This document shows, in pieces, positions 44,815 through 52,522 of a DNA stretch of 64,000 bases. The translations under genes and the position numbers were made by a program. This DNA comes from UBA965 sp040396955 (GTDB taxonomy: Bacteria; Chloroflexota; Chloroflexia; Chloroflexales; Roseiflexaceae), in the NCBI GenBank assembly GCA_040396955.1, contig JBBAWX010000003.1, positions 1-64,000 of the forward strand, in the 5' to 3' direction. Within the stretch, counting starts at the first letter, position 1. Each line of letters begins with the position of its first letter. A model generated the notes under the pieces. It was not told the DNA's origin. It made no database searches and saw only the letters and a list, made by a program, of their open reading frames with translations.

Positions 44815-45438
44815 ATGTGGGAACGTCTCATCCAAGCGTTTTTTCCGGATCGGTGTGTCGAATGTGGGGCCTGGTATACCGTGTGGTGTGAGCAGTGTCG
44901 TCGTGACGTGCCACCCTACACCGGCGTACTCCCAAGTTTGCCGGTGGCACGTATGGTCGTTTGTGCTACCTACACCGGGCGGGTGCGTGAGCACATCTTG
45001 CGGCTCAAGTATGCGCGGCAACGTCGGCTCGCCGAGGCACTGGCCTTGCTCATAGCACCGGCTATTCCGGTTGGGGCGGTCATTGTGCCCATCCCAACCA
45101 GCCAGTCGCGTATTGTGCGACGTGGCTACGACCACATGCACTTGTGTGCACACGCGGTAGCACGGCAACGGGGTGGGGTGGTTTCAACCCAGCTCGTACG
45201 GACGCGTGACACGCACAGTCAGGCCGGTTTGAATCGGCAACAACGGGGAATCAACGTGTTGGGGGCATTTGCGTGGCAGGGGAGCTGTCGGCCAGGGCGC
45301 TATGTGCTCATTGACGACATCTGCACGACCGGTGCAACGCTATGTGCGGCGGTGGCCGTGATGCGGGCATGTGGCATTGTAGATCTCGATGTGGTGGTGG
45401 TGGCACGAGGCACCCTCACCCCAGCGATGCCAGGGTGA
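44815..45438 (+). CDS. ComF family phosphoribosyltransferase-like protein
   Basis: Protein of 207 residues. An N-terminal zinc ribbon (CVECGAWYTVWCEQC) is followed by a type I PRTase fold with the PRPP motif VLIDDICTTGATL near residue 164. ComF proteins are needed for DNA uptake in some bacteria and contribute to replication-restart functions in others. No other competence gene is in the window. The ATG follows AGAGGTGGCGC. It converges with the TPR gene, 13 bases apart. Confidence 0.88.
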   Translation: MWERLIQAFFPDRCVECGAWYTVWCEQCRRDVPPYTGVLPSLPVARMVVCATYTGRVREHILRLKYARQRRLAEALALLIAPAIPVGAVIVPIPTSQSRIVRRGYDHMHLCAHAVARQRGGVVSTQLVRTRDTHSQAGLNRQQRGINVLGAFAWQGSCRPGRYVLIDDICTTGATLCAAVAVMRACGIVDLDVVVVARGTLTPAMPG

Positions 45439-45451
45439 GGGTGAATGCAGA

Positions 45452-46354
45452 TTAGTCTTCGATTTCTTCGTCGTTATCTTGGTTGGATTCAATGGTGTCG
45501 AGGCGTTCGTGTTCTTCTTCCTCGGCGTCGAAGCTTTCTGGTTCGGTTTCGTCGCTCTCATCACCGTCATCGCTGTCGTTTTCGACCTCGTCGTCTTCGA
45601 CCTCGTCGACAATCATGCGGCGCTCGTTTTCGTCGACCAACTTGCCTGGGAACGACACCTCATGACGATTGTCGGGATGCACGTACGTCTCTTGGATGAT
45701 GACCTCGATGTGCTGATGATGGTCACTAAAGCGCCACACGGCTGCTTGGTAGCGGTTACGTGAGCGCATCAGGCGAATCAAACGAGCTGCAAGGCGGGGT
45801 TCAATGCGCCCGAGGAACATGTCGCCGGCGTCGAAGATATCAATGGCGTTGGCATCTTCGGGAATGTCGTCGCCCGATTCAGATTCGGGGTCCTTTTGGC
45901 CGACAATGCGCATGTAGACAATCTCGCCCGGCACGAGTGCCAAGACTCCCGGAGTGTCGATGTGGATGGTGGTCAGCGTGGACTTGCCCGTCTCAATGAC
46001 GAATTGGCGCATGTTGATGAACGCGCGCTTTTTGGTGACGCGGTTTTGAGTCTGATCAATCATCTCCAGCATCCGGTGTGCAATCGCGTTGGTAGGGCTA
46101 ATCTCGAGCACCTGTAGATAGAGCTCACGGGCTTTGGCGATACCGCTACCCTTCTGCTCAATCTCAACATCAGGACTGATATCACTCTCGTAGTAGGCCT
46201 TGGCCAGGCGGTTGAGGGTCTCTACATCGTGTGGTGCGGCCTTCAACATGGCCTGGTTGGCGGCAATTGCTGCTGACCAGTTGCCCTGGCTAGCAAATGC
46301 AACCGCATCGCTCTGTTCACGCCGCAAACGGCGCATGTCGTCTGTTTTGCTCAC
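45452..46354 (-). CDS. TPR protein with a long acidic tail
   Basis: Protein of 300 residues. The start is taken as GTG at 46354 since AAAGGAG lies 6 bases before it; an ATG eight codons upstream overlaps that ribosome site. Residues 1-100 contain TPR-like helices (AAIAANQAMLKAAPHDVETLN and AKARELYLQVLEISPTNAIA). The middle is a beta-rich domain of unknown type. The final 75 residues are almost all Asp, Glu and Ser (VEDDEVENDSDDGDESDETE). The tail suggests binding to basic partners such as ribosomal or DNA-binding proteins; this is inference only. Confidence 0.75.
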   Translation of the reverse strand: MSKTDDMRRLRREQSDAVAFASQGNWSAAIAANQAMLKAAPHDVETLNRLAKAYYESDISPDVEIEQKGSGIAKARELYLQVLEISPTNAIAHRMLEMIDQTQNRVTKKRAFINMRQFVIETGKSTLTTIHIDTPGVLALVPGEIVYMRIVGQKDPESESGDDIPEDANAIDIFDAGDMFLGRIEPRLAARLIRLMRSRNRYQAAVWRFSDHHQHIEVIIQETYVHPDNRHEVSFPGKLVDENERRMIVDEVEDDEVENDSDDGDESDETEPESFDAEEEEHERLDTIESNQDNDEEIED

Positions 46355-46381
46355 AACTAACTCCTTTGCCCTCGCCATGCA

Positions 46382-47122
46382 CTACGGTGAAAGGGCACAT
46401 CCGCGACCTGGATGATTAATACAATATGTGACCGCCGTAATCGCTACGCCGTTGTTGACCATGTGTGCCACCACTGCGGGCCAAAGACTACGACTGGCAA
46501 TGCGGGACCAGCCGAGTACGATGCCCATGGCGAACGTCCCTACAATCAAGACAATGGTGCCGCTTTTGGCAGCAAAACTATGTGCTCCCGCAAATAACAC
46601 GGCACTCACAAGTAGTGCAACCCACGTGGGCAGCATGCGTCTTAGACGCCCGAGTAGATACCCACGAAACAAGATTTCTTCGCAGAATGGGGCAACGATG
46701 ACCGCTACCACTGCAAACAAGAGTTGCCCCGTCGTATCACCACTGCTCAGCGGGTAGCTAGCCGCTTGATTGTGACGCACCCCAAAGACGGCAAACCCAC
46801 TTGCGACCACGAGATTCACCGCAAACACGGCTGGTACTGCCCATACACACGTGCTCACCCACCCGTGACCCTGCAAACCAATCCGGGTTGTCCGGTTGTC
46901 GCTGTGCCGCATCCGCCAGTGCACATACCCCATTATGGCCACATTTTGGGTGATGATGATTGCGATCACGCCAAACAATGATTGCGCCCATAGTGATGCC
47001 GTACTGCCCCCGACCCACGAAGCCAACCGTGGTAGTACGCCGGTGACTGCGAGTACGATGACGACACAGGCCGCACTATCGAGGGCCAATCGCCCCACTC
47101 CGTTAGTCGACCATGACTTCAT
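46382..47122 (-). CDS. CPBP family intramembrane glutamic protease
   Basis: Integral membrane protease of 246 residues (Rce1/CAAX-type). The catalytic motifs are EEILFRGYLLGRL (EExxxR), FAGAHS (second motif His) and VVAHMVNN (third motif His-Asn). About six hydrophobic segments surround them. The start at 47122 overlaps the end of miaB by 20 bases; a GTG just after the miaB stop is an alternative. Bacterial members process peptides or handle bacteriocin immunity. The substrate here is unknown. Confidence 0.85.
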   Translation of the reverse strand: MKSWSTNGVGRLALDSAACVVIVLAVTGVLPRLASWVGGSTASLWAQSLFGVIAIIITQNVAIMGYVHWRMRHSDNRTTRIGLQGHGWVSTCVWAVPAVFAVNLVVASGFAVFGVRHNQAASYPLSSGDTTGQLLFAVVAVIVAPFCEEILFRGYLLGRLRRMLPTWVALLVSAVLFAGAHSFAAKSGTIVLIVGTFAMGIVLGWSRIASRSLWPAVVAHMVNNGVAITAVTYCINHPGRGCALSP

Positions 47123-48470
47123 GGCTGACCGTGCCCTGCAACGACCACGGGCTGGTATGGTGGATTTCGACCTTGGCCAGCTTCCCACGCCAATCTTCTG
47201 GGCTACTGAAAAACACCAGCAGATTCCCAGGAGTCCGCCCGCGCCACTTGCCCTTGCTCTCACCTTCGACGAGGACTTCGACTTCTTGGCCGAGGTAGCG
47301 TGCACTGCGCTCGGTGGCAATCTGCTCTTGGAGCTGCTCGAGCTCGACACGGCGTCGTTGCTTTTCACCCTCTGGGACCGCAAGGGCGGCGTCTTCTTCC
47401 ATGGTCGCTGCGCGGGTGCCTGGGCGTGACGAATATGCTGCGATGTGCACTTTGTCGAAGCGGATTTCGTTGATGAGATCCTTGGTGCCGGCAAATTCTT
47501 CCAAAGATTCACCGGGATGCCCGACAATGATGTCAGTGGTCAAGGCGATATCGGGCATCGTGGCACGAATTTTGCCGATGAGCTCACGGTAGCGTTGCAC
47601 GGTGTAACCACGCCGCATCCGTTTGAGCATGGCATCATGCCCGGCTTGGACGGGGAGATTGATTTCACGCGGGCATTTGGGCAGGCGTGCCATCGTCTCG
47701 ATGAGTTTGTCGGTCATCCAGGCAGGATGCGAAGTCAAAAACCGCAACCGAACCAGCCCAGGCACTGCATGCACGGCGGTCAATAAGTCGGCCAAATCTG
47801 GTCGGCCCGGCAAATCGTGCCCCCATGAATCCACAATCTGACCGAGTAAGGTAATCTCTTTGGCACCGCGAGCCACAATCCGTGTGACTTCTGTGACGAT
47901 CTCCTCCAATGGGCGACTGCGCTCTTTGCCGCGTCGGAGTGGGATGACACAAAACGCACACGACATGTTGCACCCGTACTGAATGGGCACATGCACCGAT
48001 ACCGGCGGCGTCGACCAATCCGAGACTGGCAAAGCCGGCTCATCGATGTGGTAGAGCGAGTGAGGGGCTAAGGCGACGACTTCATCGACTGCAGACGGTG
48101 AGATGAAGTGGTCAACGACGGGTAAGCGCTCTTTGAAGATGGATTGGTTGTTGGGGCCCACCATGCACCCCCAGAGCACCACTTGGGTGTCGGGGTTGTT
48201 CTTTTTGATGCGCTGCAAATCTCCCAATTTGCCAAGGATGCGCTCCTCGGCGGAGGCGCGCACACTGCACGAATTGAGTACCACAAAGCTGGCCTGACTC
48301 GGGTCGTTGGCTGGTGCATACCCCACGCTTTGCAGGGCACTTTCGAGACGCTCCGAGTCGGAGATATTCATCTGGCAGCCCACCGTCCACACGTAATAGC
48401 GACGCTCGCGTGGCGTGTCGTCACGCGAGGTGCCGGGAGCAGCGTTCAGGATTAATGGGATGTCTTGCAT
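47103..48470 (-). CDS. miaB: tRNA-2-methylthio-N6-dimethylallyladenosine synthase
   Basis: Radical SAM methylthiotransferase of 455 residues. The N-terminal UPF0004 domain has Cys in TVGCQMN, NSCSVR and WGCMV that bind the second [4Fe-4S] cluster. The radical SAM cluster motif is CNMSCAFC. A C-terminal TRAM domain (VEVLVEGESKGKWRGRT) binds tRNA. It modifies A37 of tRNAs that read UNN codons. The ATG at 48470 is preferred for its N-terminus; a TTG two codons upstream lies at better distance from AAGG and is possible. It shares its end with the CPBP gene. Confidence 0.92.
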   Translation of the reverse strand: MQDIPLILNAAPGTSRDDTPRERRYYVWTVGCQMNISDSERLESALQSVGYAPANDPSQASFVVLNSCSVRASAEERILGKLGDLQRIKKNNPDTQVVLWGCMVGPNNQSIFKERLPVVDHFISPSAVDEVVALAPHSLYHIDEPALPVSDWSTPPVSVHVPIQYGCNMSCAFCVIPLRRGKERSRPLEEIVTEVTRIVARGAKEITLLGQIVDSWGHDLPGRPDLADLLTAVHAVPGLVRLRFLTSHPAWMTDKLIETMARLPKCPREINLPVQAGHDAMLKRMRRGYTVQRYRELIGKIRATMPDIALTTDIIVGHPGESLEEFAGTKDLINEIRFDKVHIAAYSSRPGTRAATMEEDAALAVPEGEKQRRRVELEQLQEQIATERSARYLGQEVEVLVEGESKGKWRGRTPGNLLVFFSSPEDWRGKLAKVEIHHTSPWSLQGTVSHEVMVD

Positions 48471-48536
48471 GACCAATGTAACCTTGCTTGTTCATCACCT
48501 AACATACCATTATAGCATAGCTTCATGGATATGTGA

Positions 48537-49208
48537 TTACCAAACGACGATAGGGAGTCCGTTTTGGACACTCAAATCAGCGGCCGTGCGCAACGCCTGC
48601 AAACACCGCATCACTGGGTGTGCGACTGGTACGTTGAACTGTTGTAGGTAGCCTTGGAGCATGTGAAGTTCGCGTTGGAGTGCTGAAGATGACCCGAAGG
48701 CGATGATTTCGCCGGTGTATTCGTCCTCATCGTCCACGGTGTCGTCGTCGTCACCTTCTTCTTCTTCTTCGATCCAAATGGGGTTGGCGAACTCCACAGG
48801 GATGTAGTAGCCGTTTTCGCCGGTGTGCTTGATGAGATGCGGAAATTGCGTGGGCATTTCTTCTGAAAAAATGGCAGCGAGCACGGGGTCGACTTCTTCA
48901 TCGGCATCGGGTTTGCGTTTGAGCAGGCTGGCGATTTCGTTGCCGTGCTCGAGATGAGCGGCAATTTGACGCAAACGGTACAGGTCACCAAAACTGCGGA
49001 TGCCACCCTCCCAAAGCACGAGACCGGGATTGCTGAGGAGATCAACCACCACGCCTTGTTCGCGGAGGACGTCTTGGAGTTGTGAAATATTTTCACGCTC
49101 TTCGGCGAACTCTTCGGGGTCTTCTTGGGGGGTGCTCGTAAACAATGACCCAACGACTAACGTGATTTCAAAATCTTGATCATCCATGGCGTGATTGTGG
49201 TTGCTCAC
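48537..49208 (-). CDS. Acidic hypothetical protein
   Basis: Protein of 223 residues, not recognised. The start is GTG 49208 with AAAGGAG 6 bases upstream; a longer frame with an ATG at 49268 has no ribosome site. The sequence is acidic throughout, with a run of Glu and Asp (EEEEEGDDDDTVDDEDE) near residue 160 that separates an N-terminal alpha/beta part from a C-terminal helical part. A segment GVVVDLLSNPGLVLWEGG may be a conserved core. It lies upstream of miaB on the same strand. No function is assigned. Confidence 0.65.
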   Translation of the reverse strand: MSNHNHAMDDQDFEITLVVGSLFTSTPQEDPEEFAEERENISQLQDVLREQGVVVDLLSNPGLVLWEGGIRSFGDLYRLRQIAAHLEHGNEIASLLKRKPDADEEVDPVLAAIFSEEMPTQFPHLIKHTGENGYYIPVEFANPIWIEEEEEGDDDDTVDDEDEYTGEIIAFGSSSALQRELHMLQGYLQQFNVPVAHPVMRCLQALRTAADLSVQNGLPIVVW

Positions 49209-49398
49209 CGCAGGCTCCTTTATGATTTGCACTCCCCATAGCATACACAATTGCAGGCAACTCTGCAAAATACGCAGGGAATCACACAGGGGAATCGTGT
49301 AGTTTTGGGGACACGTGGAACAAATGCGCCGCCTCTACGTCAAACTACTGTTGTTCGCAATGTTGTGAGCGTTTCGCTAGAAAGACCGTAGGCATAGT

Positions 49399-50907
49399 AT
49401 GAAGTATCGACTAATGATCCTCATCATGGCACTGTTGAGCATGGTGGGTGCAGTTGGGCGGGTCGCAGCCAATTCTACTGGCCCCGACATGGTAGCCCCA
49501 CAGATCGTTGGTGGAAGCATCGTCACTCCGAATTCTTTGCCGTGGCAGGCCCTGTTGCAAATCGGTGGCTACATGTGTGGTGGATCGCTCATCGACGAAG
49601 AGTGGGTGCTCACCGCTTCACACTGTGTGGAGGGAATGACCGCAGGACAGGCAATGGTCTATCTCGGTTTGCACGATAGCAACACACTCACAACGGCGGC
49701 AAATCCGTATCTGCAAAGCAAGACGGTCAGTCAAATTATCATGCATGCGTCGTACAATGCGTCCACGACCGATTATGATATTGCGTTGTTGAAGTTGGCA
49801 TCACCGGCCACCTTGACCACCGGTGTACAGATTATCCCGTTGGCGACGACCGCCAACAACAGTGCGCTCTATACGGCTGGTACCTCACTGACGGTCAGTG
49901 GCTGGGGAACGACGAGCTCTGGTGGGTCGACCTCCCGGTACTTGCGTAAAGTGAATGTGCCCGTGGTTACCAATGCCAACTGTAACACGATGTATGGCGG
50001 CGGGATCACGGCGCGCATGATGTGTGCCGGTGATACGGTCAACGGCGGCGAAGATTCTTGTCAGGGCGATAGCGGTGGCCCACTCATTGGCCAGCAAAAC
50101 GGCTCATATGTGCAAGTTGGTGTGGTGAGTTGGGGGAATGGCTGTGCGGATGTGCGATATCCAGGGGTCTACACGAACGTTGCTAATCTGCAGTCATGGG
50201 TGGCAGCTCGGGTGCCGCTTGATGGGACCCCAGCGGTCACGGCGACGCCAGTCGGCACTGCAGCACCAACGGCGACCGTTGCTCCGGTCAATCCAACGAG
50301 CACCAAAGTGCCCACGAGCACCAAAGTTCCGACGAGCACCAAAGTGCCCACAAAGACCGCAACCCCTGCACCTAGCTGGACCAATAACGTCGTCAATGGT
50401 AGCTTTGAATCTGGTAGCGATGGCAGTTGGGTGGAATTCTCGAGCAACTACCCCTACATCATCGACAGTGATACACGGGTGAAACCACGTTCGGGCCAGT
50501 ACTATGCGTGGTTGGGTGGAGCCAGCGATGAAATCTCCGAATTGTCACAGACCTTCACGGTACCTGCCGGCGCTCCCTACCTGCGCCTCTACTACATGGC
50601 CAAGTCTGGTGAGGCGTGTGGTACCTATCAAGACAGCGCGGAAATTTTCATCGATGACAAGCTCATTAGTCGCTTCGACCTCTGTGCCAAGCGTAACGTC
50701 AATAGTTGGAAGCCGCTGACCATCGATTTGAGTGCCTATGCCGATGTTGCGGTGACCTTGATGGTCACAGTGAGCACGGACAGCGACACCAAGTACAGTA
50801 GCTTTTGGGTCGATGATGTTGGCTTCGTGCAGAGCAAAAACCAAGTCCTGAACTACTACCGTGCCGGAAGTAGTCGTGCAAGTGGTCCGTTGCCTACTGC
50901 CCGCTAA
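49399..50907 (+). CDS. Secreted trypsin-like serine protease with C-terminal beta-sandwich domain (paralogue 1)
   Basis: Secreted S1 protease of 502 residues. Signal peptide (1-24), then a short propeptide ending APQ before IVGG at 36-39. Catalytic triad His75 (LTASHC), Asp127 (DYDIALL), Ser225 (CQGDSGGP). Asp219, six residues before the Ser, is the trypsin S1-pocket Asp, so cleavage after Arg or Lys is expected. A linker with PTSTKV repeats leads to a C-terminal domain (about 330-480, NGSFESGSDGSW... FWVDDVGF) shared by all three paralogues, probably a binding module. The tail reads NYYRAGSSRASGPLPTAR. A terminator follows. Confidence 0.92.
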   Translation: MKYRLMILIMALLSMVGAVGRVAANSTGPDMVAPQIVGGSIVTPNSLPWQALLQIGGYMCGGSLIDEEWVLTASHCVEGMTAGQAMVYLGLHDSNTLTTAANPYLQSKTVSQIIMHASYNASTTDYDIALLKLASPATLTTGVQIIPLATTANNSALYTAGTSLTVSGWGTTSSGGSTSRYLRKVNVPVVTNANCNTMYGGGITARMMCAGDTVNGGEDSCQGDSGGPLIGQQNGSYVQVGVVSWGNGCADVRYPGVYTNVANLQSWVAARVPLDGTPAVTATPVGTAAPTATVAPVNPTSTKVPTSTKVPTSTKVPTKTATPAPSWTNNVVNGSFESGSDGSWVEFSSNYPYIIDSDTRVKPRSGQYYAWLGGASDEISELSQTFTVPAGAPYLRLYYMAKSGEACGTYQDSAEIFIDDKLISRFDLCAKRNVNSWKPLTIDLSAYADVAVTLMVTVSTDSDTKYSSFWVDDVGFVQSKNQVLNYYRAGSSRASGPLPTAR

Positions 50908-50925
50908 CGCGTGCAGGGATTCTCA

Positions 50926-50962
50926 CCCCACCAAACAGCTCCGGTGCTGTTTGGTGGGGTTT
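50926..50962 (+). terminator. Rho-independent terminator between protease genes 1 and 2
   Basis: A perfect 14-base stem CCCCACCAAACAGC / GCTGTTTGGTGGGG with a TCCGGT loop, followed by TTTGATATACTATACG. That A+T stretch may also serve as the -10 region (TATACT) for the second protease gene. Confidence 0.85.
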
Positions 50963-51020
50963 GATATACTATACGTAGAGAGTGAAAACAAGGTATGGTA
51001 ACCTGATAGTGAGTGTCAGC

Positions 51021-52457
51021 ATGTCAAAAAAAATTTTGGCCGTGTGCATCATTGTCATATTGAGTATGTGGGTGCGGCCAGTAAATGCGGATCGTTTTGT
51101 GACACCGCAGATTGTGGGTGGCACTATCGCCACGCCCAACGAATTTCCATGGCAAGCGCTGTTGTACATCGGCGGCTACATGTGTGGGGGCTCGTTGATT
51201 CACCAGCAATGGGTGCTTACCGCATCCCATTGTGTGGAGGGGATGACTGCTAGCCAGGCTACGGTGTATTTGGGTCTGCACGACCGCAATAGCTTCACAC
51301 TGACTGCCAACCCGTATCTGCAAATCGCCACGGTCAGTCAAATTATCATGCATGCGTCGTACAACGCGAATACGACCGATTACGATATCGCACTCTTGAA
51401 ACTCACCACGCCGGTCTCACTCACCGATGGTGTGCAAATAATCCCACTTGCTTCCTCTGCAAATTACTCTGCACTCTATGCTGCCAATACCATGCTGACG
51501 GTGAGTGGCTGGGGGACGACCAATTCGGGTGGAAGTACTTCGCGGTATTTGCGCAAGGTGACGGTGCCTGTTGTCACGAATGCCAACTGTTATGCGTTGT
51601 ATGGCGGAGGCATCACGGGGCGCATGATGTGTGCCGGCGATACCGTCAATGGTGGTGAAGACTCGTGTCAAGGTGACAGCGGTGGCCCACTCATCGGCCA
51701 AGGCAATGGCAACTGGGTACAGGTGGGTATCGTGAGTTGGGGCGTTGGGTGTGCCGACGCCGCATACCCGGGTGTTTACACGCATGTGGCCAATCTCCGG
51801 AGTTGGGTGGCGGCACGAGTCCCAATCGTAGACCCAGATTTGTCGCCTACTGCCACGAAAACTCCCAAGCCCAAACCACCCACGAAGACTCCACGGCCAA
51901 CCACCATACCAACTCCCATGCCGGAGTGGACCGAACATGTTGCTAACGGCAGCATGGAGGCAGGGAGCGATGGCAGTTGGCTTGAGGTGTCCACGTCGTA
52001 TGCTAGCATCATTGACAACGATATGCGTGTCAAAGCGCGTTCTGGCACCTACTACGGTTGGTTTGGTGGTGCTGTCAGTGAAACATCACAGATGAAACAA
52101 TCCATCGAAGTGCCGGTTTCTGCACCCTACCTGCGCGTGTACTACAAAAGCAATTCTGCCGAAGATTGTGTGACGATGGGTGATACGGTTGCGGTCAAAA
52201 TTGCAGACACGACGGTGTATACGGCCAATTTGTGTAAAAAAAACAATGTCAAAAATTGGAAGCCATTGACCTTTGATCTCCGGGATTATTCCGGTACTAC
52301 GGTTGATTTCGTCATCGAAACGTATACCGATGCTGATGTCCAAATAAGCAATTTTTGGGTTGATGATGTGGGGTTTGTGGAGTCGAAAAATCAAGTACTG
52401 AATTATTACCGAAGTAGCCAATCACGAAGTGGAATCACGATGCCGCAGGCGCGCTGA
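51021..52457 (+). CDS. Secreted trypsin-like serine protease with C-terminal beta-sandwich domain (paralogue 2)
   Basis: Second S1 protease, 478 residues from ATG 51021, which gives a standard signal peptide (MSKKILAVCIIVILS... NADR). A GTG at 50982 would place 13 polar residues before it and is less likely. Triad His70, Asp122, Ser220; S1-pocket Asp214; mature start IVGG after TPQ. The linker is a short Pro/Thr/Lys stretch (TKTPKPKPPTKTPRPTT). The C-terminal domain and the tail NYYRSSQSRSGITMPQAR match paralogue 1. The high identity of the protease domains shows a tandem duplication. No terminator is visible before the third gene, so 2 and 3 may be co-transcribed. Confidence 0.92.
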   Translation: MSKKILAVCIIVILSMWVRPVNADRFVTPQIVGGTIATPNEFPWQALLYIGGYMCGGSLIHQQWVLTASHCVEGMTASQATVYLGLHDRNSFTLTANPYLQIATVSQIIMHASYNANTTDYDIALLKLTTPVSLTDGVQIIPLASSANYSALYAANTMLTVSGWGTTNSGGSTSRYLRKVTVPVVTNANCYALYGGGITGRMMCAGDTVNGGEDSCQGDSGGPLIGQGNGNWVQVGIVSWGVGCADAAYPGVYTHVANLRSWVAARVPIVDPDLSPTATKTPKPKPPTKTPRPTTIPTPMPEWTEHVANGSMEAGSDGSWLEVSTSYASIIDNDMRVKARSGTYYGWFGGAVSETSQMKQSIEVPVSAPYLRVYYKSNSAEDCVTMGDTVAVKIADTTVYTANLCKKNNVKNWKPLTFDLRDYSGTTVDFVIETYTDADVQISNFWVDDVGFVESKNQVLNYYRSSQSRSGITMPQAR

Positions 52458-52522
52458 GTGGTACCCGCTACGAATACGCCGGTGATACTGGGGCGCGACA
52501 TGGGCGTGCAAGGAACAACACG

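Noticed and set aside
46382..47527. A 381-codon version of the CPBP protease
   Set aside because: The extra N-terminal part is the mirror-frame of miaB coding sequence; the membrane protein begins at 47122.
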